The notes under the pieces: model-generated
Told to the model about the DNA's origin: nothing
Databases searched by the model: none
What the model saw: the letters and a program-made list of their open reading frames with translations, nothing else
Made by a program: the position numbers and the translations under genes
Assembly (NCBI GenBank): GCA_016709025.1
Contig: JADJEQ010000012.1
Location: 62,001 to 126,000, forward strand
Reading direction: 5' to 3'
Length of the DNA: 64,000 bases
Source: Bacteroidales bacterium
GTDB taxonomy: Bacteria; Bacteroidota; Bacteroidia; Bacteroidales; Lentimicrobiaceae
Part shown: positions 36,874-44,727 of the stretch, piece after piece
Layout of the letters: every line of letters begins with the position of its first letter
How positions within the stretch are numbered: the stretch's first letter is position 1

Positions 36874-38685
36874 TTATTCCGGAAGTTTTTCCCCTTTTAC
36901 CGGCTTGCTGGTGGATTGGAGTAAGTCGAAAATTAACACTTCATTTTCTCCTTCGTTTAGCCACGATGCCGGGCAGTAAAGTCGTTTTTGCGGGCCGATT
37001 TCCCAGTATCGTCCAAGGCAATGGCCATTCACCCATGCAACCCCTTTTTTGTACGAACTCATATCAAAATAGGTATCTGCCGTTGTTTTCAATTTGAAAA
37101 CTCCTTTGAAAAAGATGCCGGGTTTATCTACTGTTGCTGATTTAACCTGAAGCGATTTTATAAAGACTTCATCCATAGGGAGTTTGTATATTTCCCAGTT
37201 CATCAACGTCATGCCATTAAGCGAAACACGGTCAGTAATTCCTTTACGGTCGATAATTTCCTGGGCAAAGTTGATGTGTCCCATTCCCTCAACCAGGATT
37301 TCAAGTACCGGATTGACCACCTCTGACGGTGGGAGGTCAATGGTGTGGATGCCTTCTCGTCGGTCGAGCGTTCCGATATAGTTGCCGTTCAGGAATACAG
37401 TGGCGAAATCATGAAGTTCTGTAACTTTGAGTTTTCCGCTTTTATGACCGACCAGCGTTGTTTTGTAAAGCATAAAGCCCTGATTCTGATCAAGCGCTTC
37501 AAAAGGAACCGGCTGCACCGATTTAACAGATTCCGGAAGACTGGCCCAGACGGATGTGAATTTTTCCATCTGAAATTCCGGAATTTCCATGGCTGGTATA
37601 GGTTCCGGTATTCCGGGAAGTTCCTTTTCTTCAGGCAAATAAGAGCCTATCAGTTTTCGCAGGGCATTATACTTTGAAGTTGGAAGTCCCTGTTCATTGA
37701 TGGGCGCATCATAGTCGTAGCTGGTGATATCCGGTTCATAACCCTTACCACCCGAGTTGGCCCCTGCCGTAAATCCAAAATTGGTACCTCCGTGAATAAC
37801 ATAAAAATTGAATGACTTTTTGGTATCCATCAGAAAGCGAACCTCTTTAAGCAAGCCTGTCGTGTCGGGCCTGACCCAGTTTTCGCCCCAATGGGTCAGC
37901 CATCCGGGATAAGTTTCTGAACTGAAAACCGGAACACCTGGATTCATCTCATAAGCCAGGTCAAAACTACCCTGATCGTAACCTGAATCCAGCCCGACGG
38001 CGCATCCGGGCAGGCTTCCGGCTTCAAGCATGTACCTGGTTGGCCCGTCGCCGGTAAAGAACGGAATATCAATGCCCTGATTCCGCCATGCCTTCTCCAG
38101 GGCAGTAAGGTAGTTACGGTCATTCCCATAGCTGCCATACTCATTTTCAATTTGTATCATCAACACCGGTCCTCCCTGTGTGATCTGCATTGGTTTTACC
38201 TCCCTGGACAGTGCGCCAATCCAGCGTTCTGCGGCAGACATATACCGTGCATCCATGCACCTTACCTTTATGTCAGGCGTTTTTAAAAGATAGGTCGGCA
38301 ACCCGCCAAAATCCCACTCAGCACATACATAGGGACCGGGCCTTAAAATTACCCAAAGCCCCTCCTGTTGCGCGATGGAAATAAACCTGGTAAGATCCCT
38401 GTTCCAGGTGCTGAAATCAAAAACGCCTTCTGCTGTTTCATGATAATTCCAGAAAATATAGGCCGATATTGTGTTGCAACCCATCGCTTTGGCCATCCTG
38501 ATGCGGTGTTGCCAGTATTCAGCCGGTATCCTTGCCGGATGCATTTCACCACTGATCATCTGAAAAGGCTTCCCATCGAGCATAAATTCCTTGTCGCTGA
38601 AGGCAAACGTGTGCCCCGGTTGCTGTCCCAGTACATAACTGAATGGAGAAATCAGCACCAGTAAATAGAAAGCGATACTTTTCAT
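36874..38685 (-). CDS. Secreted GH35 beta-galactosidase
   Basis: 603 residues from the ATG at 38685, where the signal peptide MKSIAFYLLVLISPFSYVLG starts; an ATG at 38730 would add 15 polar residues. The GH35 signature GGPVLMIQIENEYGSYG holds the acid/base Glu (second Glu of ENE), and the nucleophile Glu is in PVFSSETYPGWLTHWGE. The N-terminal barrel strand ISGEMHPARIPAEYW is typical. C-terminal jelly-roll domains follow (FLNGNYIGTLDRREG, WVNGHCLGRYWEIGPQ). It removes terminal beta-galactose from glycans in the periplasm or outside. A fucosidase gene lies just upstream on the same strand. Confidence 0.94.
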   Translation of the reverse strand: MKSIAFYLLVLISPFSYVLGQQPGHTFAFSDKEFMLDGKPFQMISGEMHPARIPAEYWQHRIRMAKAMGCNTISAYIFWNYHETAEGVFDFSTWNRDLTRFISIAQQEGLWVILRPGPYVCAEWDFGGLPTYLLKTPDIKVRCMDARYMSAAERWIGALSREVKPMQITQGGPVLMIQIENEYGSYGNDRNYLTALEKAWRNQGIDIPFFTGDGPTRYMLEAGSLPGCAVGLDSGYDQGSFDLAYEMNPGVPVFSSETYPGWLTHWGENWVRPDTTGLLKEVRFLMDTKKSFNFYVIHGGTNFGFTAGANSGGKGYEPDITSYDYDAPINEQGLPTSKYNALRKLIGSYLPEEKELPGIPEPIPAMEIPEFQMEKFTSVWASLPESVKSVQPVPFEALDQNQGFMLYKTTLVGHKSGKLKVTELHDFATVFLNGNYIGTLDRREGIHTIDLPPSEVVNPVLEILVEGMGHINFAQEIIDRKGITDRVSLNGMTLMNWEIYKLPMDEVFIKSLQVKSATVDKPGIFFKGVFKLKTTADTYFDMSSYKKGVAWVNGHCLGRYWEIGPQKRLYCPASWLNEGENEVLIFDLLQSTSKPVKGEKLPE

Positions 38686-38783
38686 ATGTTTGAAAGATTT
38701 CTTATTGTCAGGTTGTTCAAGGTTTATCAATGGTAAAACCTGGTATTAAATAGAATGAAAGAATTGTCAACTATTCGGATGCT

Positions 38784-38849
38784 GCTTTTTACTTTTTACT
38801 TTTTACTTTTGACTTTCACTTTAGACTTTAGACTTTTTACTTTTTACTT
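38784..38849. repeat. Degenerate tandem heptamer (ACTTTTT)n
   Basis: The spacer between the GH35 and GH29 genes consists largely of ACTTTTT units with variants (ACTTTTG, ACTTTAG). The same word recurs near 42205, 43682, 43876 and 44705. Confidence 0.75.
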
Positions 38850-38860
38850 GAAAAAAGGGG

Positions 38861-40603
38861 TTAATCAATTTTGATTTCTCTGATAAAAAGTACAGTTTCT
38901 TTGAGGTCGCATTTGCGTGAAACCTTCCCCTGGAAACGGATAGAGCCCGGTTCCATTTTCGGAAATGCAGTGATGTTTATCCGGTAACTCAAACCTTCAT
39001 CTGAAGTGGAGATAAAACCAGGCGTTACCATGTCCATCAGAAAAAGCTTACCACTTTCGATAGACTCCGCCTTACCGGTATCAGGATTTTTTAATGTGAT
39101 TATATACTGACCCGGCAATGCGATCATCGCAGAAAGATCGGCGTTGAATGTACCATCTGAATTAGCAATTTCGCTTAACCTGACCACCATCTTTTCTTCG
39201 GTTGTGCTATTTTGCTGACCCTTTATCCATAAATTCCCAAGGTCATCCCGCAAGGGATCTGATGAATCATAAAAACGGGGATCGTTGACAAAAAATGCGG
39301 CCATTCGTTTGATGACCGGAGGGAAATGGTTTTCAGTAACCCTCAGCCTTATTTGCTTTACATTTACTGTTTTGAATTGCTCAATCCGTTTATGCCCGAT
39401 GGAGATACCAGAGGTGATGTGAAACCACTCACCTTCAGTCCTGCCTTCAATAACATAGCGTCTGACCCTTTCGCCAAATGCAATATCTTCCTGTAATATC
39501 AGGTGATCGATATTGACCGGAAGGTCAAAATCAAGCTGAACAATGTTTCCTTTGCCGGATGTTTCGGCTATGCTTTTCCCGAATCTTTTTTTAATTTCTT
39601 CTCCTAACTGTTTGTAAAGCACAACATCTTCAGGCGGGATCAGGCCATTGGTGTCGGGTGCGGCATTCAGAAGCAGCTGACATCCGCGCCCCACCGATTT
39701 GTAGTAGATTTGTACAAGTTCATCAATCGATCTCAGGTTTTTATAATTGGTCGGACTCCAGAACCAATCATGATTTTTCAATGGAACATCCACCTCAACG
39801 GGCATCCAGCAGTCACCATCCGGGTCTCCGTGCGCTGCGGTAGCCGTTCCGGTGGTGGCGTCTTCGCATTTTATGCTGTTCCAGGCAGGGTAGGGGGCAT
39901 ATCCACCCTCGTTGCCCACCCAGCGGATGTCGGCAAATGGTCCCTGAAAAACAATGGCATCCGGTGCATATTGCCTGATAATATCTTCAAGAGGCACGAT
40001 AACACTGCCATCAAACCATATTTCGGTAATTCCCGGTGTTCGCGATAATACTTCAGTCCATTGTTGTCTCAGAACCCGATTATAGGCTTCCTGTTTGCTG
40101 CTGTCCCTGGTGCGCCCTCCACCACCAAGGTAGGCGCCAAACGATTCGTCTCCGGGATAGATATAAATACCGAGTTTCATGCCTCTGTTTCTGCATGCTT
40201 CCGACAAATTGGCCAGTACATCGCCTTTGCCGTTCTTATAAGGTGTGCTTTTAATGCTGTAGGCAGTGGTTTCGGTTTGCCACCAGCAGAAGCCTCCCAC
40301 ATGTTTGGCAACAAAGATGATCATCTTTGCGCCCCACGACTCCGCTACATCAATCCATTGGTTTACATCAAGCCTGTCAGGATTTATCTGTGAAAGCGGC
40401 GTTGAATGATTGTCGTAAGCGCTTCCCTGCCAGGTTGCAGGATCAAAGTGAATAAACATGGTTTGCTCCATCTCCTGCCAAAGAATCTGCGCCGGACCGG
40501 GCAAAGCCGGTTGACTGATTTCGACAGGTTGCTGTGCTGATGATGACAATGTCAACGCGATCGATACCATAAACAAGATAAGTCGGATAGCAATAATTTT
40601 CAC
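38861..40603 (-). CDS. Secreted GH29 alpha-L-fucosidase
   Basis: 580 residues. Signal peptide at 1-23 (ends LSSSA before QQPV). The barrel shows MFIHFDPATWQG, MIIFVAKHVGGFCWWQTETTAYSIK, GMKLGIYIYPGDESFG and the nucleophile motif EIWFDGS (Asp about 198). A C-terminal beta-sandwich/CBM-like part follows from about residue 345 (FDLPVNIDHLILQEDIAFGERV). It hydrolyses alpha-L-fucosyl linkages; with the GH35 enzyme it could trim fucosylated galactosides. The two genes are not tightly linked: about 175 nt including a tandem repeat separate them. Confidence 0.93.
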   Translation of the reverse strand: MKIIAIRLILFMVSIALTLSSSAQQPVEISQPALPGPAQILWQEMEQTMFIHFDPATWQGSAYDNHSTPLSQINPDRLDVNQWIDVAESWGAKMIIFVAKHVGGFCWWQTETTAYSIKSTPYKNGKGDVLANLSEACRNRGMKLGIYIYPGDESFGAYLGGGGRTRDSSKQEAYNRVLRQQWTEVLSRTPGITEIWFDGSVIVPLEDIIRQYAPDAIVFQGPFADIRWVGNEGGYAPYPAWNSIKCEDATTGTATAAHGDPDGDCWMPVEVDVPLKNHDWFWSPTNYKNLRSIDELVQIYYKSVGRGCQLLLNAAPDTNGLIPPEDVVLYKQLGEEIKKRFGKSIAETSGKGNIVQLDFDLPVNIDHLILQEDIAFGERVRRYVIEGRTEGEWFHITSGISIGHKRIEQFKTVNVKQIRLRVTENHFPPVIKRMAAFFVNDPRFYDSSDPLRDDLGNLWIKGQQNSTTEEKMVVRLSEIANSDGTFNADLSAMIALPGQYIITLKNPDTGKAESIESGKLFLMDMVTPGFISTSDEGLSYRINITAFPKMEPGSIRFQGKVSRKCDLKETVLFIREIKID

Positions 40604-40694
40604 GACGCGATTTTGCTGGTAAAGTTGGTAAAATATTTTATTGCCTAATAATGGTTGATGGAATTTTATTCAATAGCTTAAATTAAGTGAAATT

Positions 40695-41348
40695 TTATTT
40701 TTTCGGGTATGTGTATAGGTTATTGAATTTGAAATTCAGGTTATAGTTCTTCTTCTCTCTTGCACTAAAGATGTCCCAAGAGTCTATGATACAGTCAGAT
40801 TCTTGCTTAGTTATCCTATTGTAAAACATGTCTTTTGAATATTCAAGAATTGCATGCTCGTCTGAAATCTTTACGACCTGGTAACTTGTTTCGATGGTTT
40901 TCCCATCACCATATTTGCTGATTATATTTAAAAGCAGATCAAATCTTTTCAGTAATTCAGCAGCACTGTCGGGCTGATTAAGATTTTTGAAACTTATCGA
41001 AGTATATAATAGAGTTTTTAGATCTGTTGGATCTTTTTGCAAAAGTTTAATTCCAAGTTCAGCTGATTCTTGATATTTCCTTGAGTTATATCTCTCCCGA
41101 AAGAACTTCTCTTCTGAAGTCAAGTCAAAATAAGTAAAGTCTGGATTTTTGAACTTCAAGTAATACAAATACTCAAATTCAATAGAATCAATAGGTTGTA
41201 TAAGTTTATTGTATTTCTGAACTAATTTTTGAAAGTTCAGATTAGGGTGAGTTTTTTCAAAGGACAAAATTCTCAGGGAATCGACATTCTGTCCAGATAC
41301 AACGGCAAATGATATTAGCGATAAAATGCTGACAATTAAGTTTTTCAA
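40695..41348 (-). CDS. Secreted DUF4919 protein
   Basis: 217 residues. Signal peptide at 1-19 (MKNLIVSILSLISFAVVSG). The body fits the DUF4919 pattern: YNKLIQPIDSIEFEYLYYLKF early, a helical middle with LQKDPTDLKTLLYTSISFKNL, and the conserved end DGKTIETSYQVVKISDEHAILEYS, then FNRITKQ-type and FNNLYTY strands. The function of this Bacteroidota family is unknown. The gene looks more AT-rich than its neighbours, which may indicate a different origin. Confidence 0.75.
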   Translation of the reverse strand: MKNLIVSILSLISFAVVSGQNVDSLRILSFEKTHPNLNFQKLVQKYNKLIQPIDSIEFEYLYYLKFKNPDFTYFDLTSEEKFFRERYNSRKYQESAELGIKLLQKDPTDLKTLLYTSISFKNLNQPDSAAELLKRFDLLLNIISKYGDGKTIETSYQVVKISDEHAILEYSKDMFYNRITKQESDCIIDSWDIFSAREKKNYNLNFKFNNLYTYPKK

Positions 41349-41411
41349 GTTAAAATATTTTTCCTGATGTTACTCCTGCCAATTCAATAACCCGATATCT
41401 GATGTAGCATA

Positions 41412-42197
41412 TTACTCCTGTGCTTTTGCCTCGTTCCAGAAAACATCGAGTTCTGACAGCGTCATATCGTGCATCGATTTGCCGGTTTCTTTCACTTTTT
41501 CTTCAATAAAATTGAAACGGCGGATAAATTTCTTATTGGTGCGTTCAAGGGCATCTTCCGGATTTACTTCAATAAAACGTGCATAATTGATCAGGGCAAA
41601 AAGCAGGTCGCCAAATTCGTCTTCGATTTTTTCAGGTGTGCCGTTCAGTTTCTCATATTGAAGTTCATTCAATTCCTCCTGAACCTTGTCCCATACCTGA
41701 CCCACGTGATCCCAGTCGAAACCTACACCCCGGACTTTCTCCTGGATTCTGTAAGCCTTTACCATGGCAGGAAGTGATGCCGGGACGCCTCCCAGAACAG
41801 TTTTCTGCTCCCCTTCATTGCCACCTTTTTCAGTCAGTTTGATTTTTTCCCAGTTGTTTTTAACAGTCTCGGCATCGTTGGCCGTTACATCGCCATAGAT
41901 GTGGGGATGACGGCGAACAAGCTTATCGCAGATACCGTTGAGCACATCGGTAATATTGAAGTCATTTTGTTCCGAGGCTATTTTCGAATAAAAAACAAGA
42001 TGAAGCATAAGGTCTCCTAACTCTCCTTTTATTCCGTTCATGTCCTTTTCAAGGATGGCGTCACTCAACTCATAGGTTTCTTCAATTGTCAGATAGCGCA
42101 GGGTTTCAAGGGTTTGTTTTTTATCCCAGGGGCAACCTGCTCTTAGTTCGTCCATGATGGTGAGCAGGCGTTCAAATGCAAGCAATCGTGTATCCAT
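41412..42197 (-). CDS. mazG: Nucleoside triphosphate pyrophosphohydrolase
   Basis: 261 residues, full length with two MazG domains. Motifs: CPWDKKQTLETLRYLTIEETYEL and GELGDLMLHLVFYSKIA in the first domain, and EELNELQYE with EDEFGDLLFALINYARF in the second; the acidic residues that bind magnesium are present. It hydrolyses (deoxy)nucleoside triphosphates to monophosphates and may lower (p)ppGpp under starvation, as known for E. coli MazG. The spacer upstream of the start consists of short repeats. Confidence 0.95.
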   Translation of the reverse strand: MDTRLLAFERLLTIMDELRAGCPWDKKQTLETLRYLTIEETYELSDAILEKDMNGIKGELGDLMLHLVFYSKIASEQNDFNITDVLNGICDKLVRRHPHIYGDVTANDAETVKNNWEKIKLTEKGGNEGEQKTVLGGVPASLPAMVKAYRIQEKVRGVGFDWDHVGQVWDKVQEELNELQYEKLNGTPEKIEDEFGDLLFALINYARFIEVNPEDALERTNKKFIRRFNFIEEKVKETGKSMHDMTLSELDVFWNEAKAQE

Positions 42198-42204
42198 AAA
42201 TTCA

Positions 42205-42298
42205 GGTAAAAAGTAAAAAGTTCAAAGTAAAATTAATTTCAGAATTTCAGGATTACAGAATTACAAAATTTCAGGGTTACAGAATTTCGGAATTACAA
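42205..42298. repeat. Short degenerate tandem repeats (GTAAAAA, then 8-9-nt TTACAG/TTTCAG words)
   Basis: AAAAAGT heptamers (42209-42235) are followed by alternating AATTTCAGG and GATTACAG-like units up to 42298. The same vocabulary appears at 59239-59420. Confidence 0.6.
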
Positions 42299-42321
42299 TG
42301 TTTGCCATTATCCCCATTCTC

Positions 42322-42424
42322 CATGCTCTGTGCCTTCAGCTCTGCGCCCTGTGCTCTGTGCCCTGTGCCCTGTGCCCTGAGCCCTGTGCCCTGTGCCCTG
42401 TGCTCTGTGCCCTGTGCCCTGTGC
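42322..42424. repeat. Tandem heptamer (CCCTGTG)n, about 14 units
   Basis: CCCTGTG with variants CTCTGTG and CCCTGAG runs through this stretch. It is open in one frame and would encode a Cys-Ala-Leu-rich peptide (CALCPVPC), which is why a longer frame from 42298 exists. A matching array lies at 59717-59755. Confidence 0.85.
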
Positions 42425-42470
42425 TTTTTTCCGGGTGTAAAGTTACAGATTTTAACGTGGCCGGAATTCG

Positions 42471-42478
42471 TATTTTTG
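42471..42478 (+). promoter_or_regulatory. Bacteroidota -7 box TATTTTTG
   Basis: TATTTTTG lies 33 nt before a GTG codon at 42511 and after the heptamer array. It supports a start at 42511 for the PagL-like gene. Confidence 0.55.
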
Positions 42479-42510
42479 TTGACTGCTTAATAACTGCCGA
42501 ACCGATAACG

Positions 42511-43686
42511 GTGAATAAAGAACTTGCTGGATGTATTATTTCGTTGAGGATATACCGGATTTTGCTGGTAGCATCACTATTGCTGATATCCGCTGGCAAT
42601 CTGATTGCCCAGAAACAGCGGTTTCAGGCATCCAACCTCTTATTTGAGCCAAGAGCTAATTATGGATTTTTGGTTGCCCATCACGTGGAAATGGAAATCT
42701 ACAACAGCCATTTTCCATCGTTTGAGTTTTCAATAGCCCGCGCTACTTATGGAAAGCAACGCTGGGAAGCTTTCTACAATTACCCTGTTACAGGTTTAAC
42801 CTACTGGAGTTCCTGGCTTGGTAATTCCGAGGATCTCGGGCAGGCACATGCTATTTTCCCTTTTATAAGCTTTCCGTGGCTTAAGCGAGATCAGAACGAA
42901 ATTAACTTCCGACTCGGAGCCGGGCTGGCATATCTCACCAGACGATTCGACCGCCTTGATAATTACAAGTACACAGCAATCGGATCCCATCTGAATGCAG
43001 CCATTAACCTGATGATCGAATATCGCTGGAAGCCGGTGAATTATCTCCAGCTTTCAGCCGGAGTTCAATTGATGCACTTTTCGAATGGTTCAACAAAAAC
43101 GCCCAACTATGGACTCAATATTCCATCGCTGAGTGGCGGGGTAGCTTTCAGGTTGAACAAGGAGAACAGCTATATTCGCCGCCGGGCCCGGCCCGACCTT
43201 ACCATGTTTGAATTTGATGGTAAGGAGTTTCTCGAAGTTAAGCTTGGAACAACCATCGCTGTTAAGGAAATCGGAGATACTGACGGGAAACGCTATACTG
43301 TATATTCAGGCTTTCTGAGTGCTACAAAAAACCTTGGCTATAAGCATAAGCTCGGCTTATGTTTCGATTTGTCGTGGGATGGATCCGATGCCCTGCTCGT
43401 AGCCCATACCAACGTTGAACCTTATAATAAAATAGATCTGACCAAGCCCGGTGTCAGCGCAGCCTATGAAATGGTACTGTCGAGAATGTCATTTGCTTTT
43501 AATTTAGGATTTTATGTTGGTGGTAAGGATAAAAGTGAAGGGTTGACCTATTATAAGGCAGGAATTAACTACCTCATATCCAGAAATGTATTCGCAAATC
43601 TAACCCTCAAAACACATTATGCCAGGGCTGATTTTGTTGGCATTGGGTTGGGGTACCGGTTTAAATGGGGATACTACCTGAAGTAA
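42511..43686 (+). CDS. PagL-like outer-membrane lipid A deacylase / acyloxyacyl hydrolase family protein
   Basis: About 391 residues from a GTG at 42511; a TTG at 42544 (L-R-I-Y-R-I) would give an even more compact signal peptide ending ISAGNLIA before QKQR. The frame is open back to 42298, but that part encodes the CCCTGTG array and precedes the promoter box. The catalytic pair of PagL-type deacylases is visible as LMHFSNGST (His and Ser), followed by PNYGLNIPSLSGG. Alternating aromatic/hydrophobic strands and a C-terminal GIGLGYRFKWGYY indicate a beta-barrel. It may remove an acyl chain from lipid A. The stop codon merges into AAAAAGT repeats. Confidence 0.75.
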   Translation: MNKELAGCIISLRIYRILLVASLLLISAGNLIAQKQRFQASNLLFEPRANYGFLVAHHVEMEIYNSHFPSFEFSIARATYGKQRWEAFYNYPVTGLTYWSSWLGNSEDLGQAHAIFPFISFPWLKRDQNEINFRLGAGLAYLTRRFDRLDNYKYTAIGSHLNAAINLMIEYRWKPVNYLQLSAGVQLMHFSNGSTKTPNYGLNIPSLSGGVAFRLNKENSYIRRRARPDLTMFEFDGKEFLEVKLGTTIAVKEIGDTDGKRYTVYSGFLSATKNLGYKHKLGLCFDLSWDGSDALLVAHTNVEPYNKIDLTKPGVSAAYEMVLSRMSFAFNLGFYVGGKDKSEGLTYYKAGINYLISRNVFANLTLKTHYARADFVGIGLGYRFKWGYYLK

Positions 43687-43738
43687 AAAGTCTAAAGTCT
43701 AAAGTAAAAAGTCTAAATTCTAAAGTGACATTAAAGTG
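43682..43738. repeat. Tandem repeat of AGTAAAAAGTCTAA words
   Basis: AAGTAAAAAGTCTAAAGTCTAA-type units begin at the stop codon of the PagL-like gene and fill the spacer to the next gene. They are the complement of the ACTTTTT/ACTTTAG units seen at 38784-38849. Confidence 0.7.
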
Positions 43739-43768
43739 AATAAGGTTCTTTAAATTGCAACATAGCTG

Positions 43769-44614
43769 ATGATGAAAACTTCATTCAGAATTTTTATTCC
43801 AACAAATATTGTCTCTCTGAAACTGAAAGGAAATCAGTTTGTAGCCCATATTCGTAAACCTGCCTGTTTTTTGAAACTTTTTACTTTTTACTTTTTACTT
43901 TTTACTTTCTTTTTCCTCACTTCCTGCACCCGCGATCAGCTCGACGATTGCTATACCAATACGGGTCCTCAGGTTACAGAAAGTCGCCCTGCAGGGAATT
44001 TCAGCACCATTGAGTTATACGACAATGTAAACCTTGTGCTGATTCCAGGGTCATCCCCTGAACTTAAAGTTGAAGCAGGGGAAGGTATCATCGATGCAAT
44101 AATCACTGATATTGAAAACGACAAACTGGTTATTCACAACACCATGAGTTGCAACTGGGTGCGTAATTACAACAAGGAAATTACTGTTTACGCCACCGCT
44201 CCGGCCCTGCGCGAAATCCGGTACGAGGGTTCAGGTGACATCAAAACTCAAAGCGAGTTGAGCTATGATTCACTGCAATTTAGCGTTTGGGGAGGGGCAG
44301 GGAGTTTCAATCTGGATCTGAATGTTACCAAACTTAACCTGGCCCAGCATTATGGTACAGTTGATTTTCATGTTAAGGGTAAAGCGCTGATCACCACAAT
44401 CTTTTCCAACAGCTATGGCCCATTTTATTGCAACGAACTGATATCCAACATAGTTTACATACGCAACAGTGGCTCTAACAACTGCTTTGTTCATGCCGTC
44501 CATGTGCTTGAAGCGGAAATTTCTTCTGTCGGTGATATCTACTATTCCGGAGATCCTTACGAAGTTAAAAGTGAGATCACGGGTAGTGGAAAGCTGGTGA
44601 AAGTTAGTCAATAA
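43769..44614 (+). CDS. Lipoprotein with head-GIN (DUF2807) adhesin-like domain
   Basis: 281 residues from the ATG at 43769, or about 247 from a TTG at 43871, which gives a conventional lipoprotein signal (KLFTFYFLLFTFFFLTS-Cys). The hydrophobic signal core is encoded by (ACTTTTT)n at 43876-43912. The mature part is a DUF2807 beta-helix-like domain: FSTIELYDNVNLVLIPGSSPELKVEAG, EITVYATAPALREIRYEGSGDI, and a final GDIYYSGDPYEVKSEITGSGKLVKV. It is probably surface- or periplasm-facing and anchored by lipid; the function is unknown. Confidence 0.83.
   Translation: MMKTSFRIFIPTNIVSLKLKGNQFVAHIRKPACFLKLFTFYFLLFTFFFLTSCTRDQLDDCYTNTGPQVTESRPAGNFSTIELYDNVNLVLIPGSSPELKVEAGEGIIDAIITDIENDKLVIHNTMSCNWVRNYNKEITVYATAPALREIRYEGSGDIKTQSELSYDSLQFSVWGGAGSFNLDLNVTKLNLAQHYGTVDFHVKGKALITTIFSNSYGPFYCNELISNIVYIRNSGSNNCFVHAVHVLEAEISSVGDIYYSGDPYEVKSEITGSGKLVKVSQ
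43876..43912 (+). repeat. (ACTTTTT)n inside the lipoprotein signal-peptide coding sequence
   Basis: About five ACTTTTT heptamers in a row encode the Phe/Leu/Tyr-rich signal core. Adding or removing one 7-nt unit would shift the frame. Confidence 0.8.
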
Positions 44615-44637
44615 AAAAAGGGACCTTCCGGATCCCT
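44612..44637 (-). terminator. Rho-independent terminator of proS
   Basis: On the minus strand AGGGATC pairs with GGTCCCT (one T-G pair, 5-nt loop) and is followed by seven T. It lies about 90 nt after the proS stop and abuts the stop codon of the convergent lipoprotein gene. Confidence 0.7.
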
Positions 44638-44691
44638 GATTCCTAATCTTAACTTTAAATCTCTTACAACAGGCAGGTTTTTATCAGCTTT

Positions 44692-44727
44692 TGTACTTTC
44701 ACCTTGCTTTTTACTTTTTACTTGCCA
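44692..44727. repeat. Short (ACTTTTT)n stretch next to the proS stop codon
   Basis: ACTTTCACCTTGCTTTTTACTTTTTACTT-like units end just before the proS stop codon at 44728. Confidence 0.6.

Noticed and set aside
42298..42510. Cys-rich N-terminal peptide (CALCPVPC repeats) of the PagL-like frame
   Set aside because: It is the translation of a (CCCTGTG)n array and ends after a promoter box; the signal peptide begins later.
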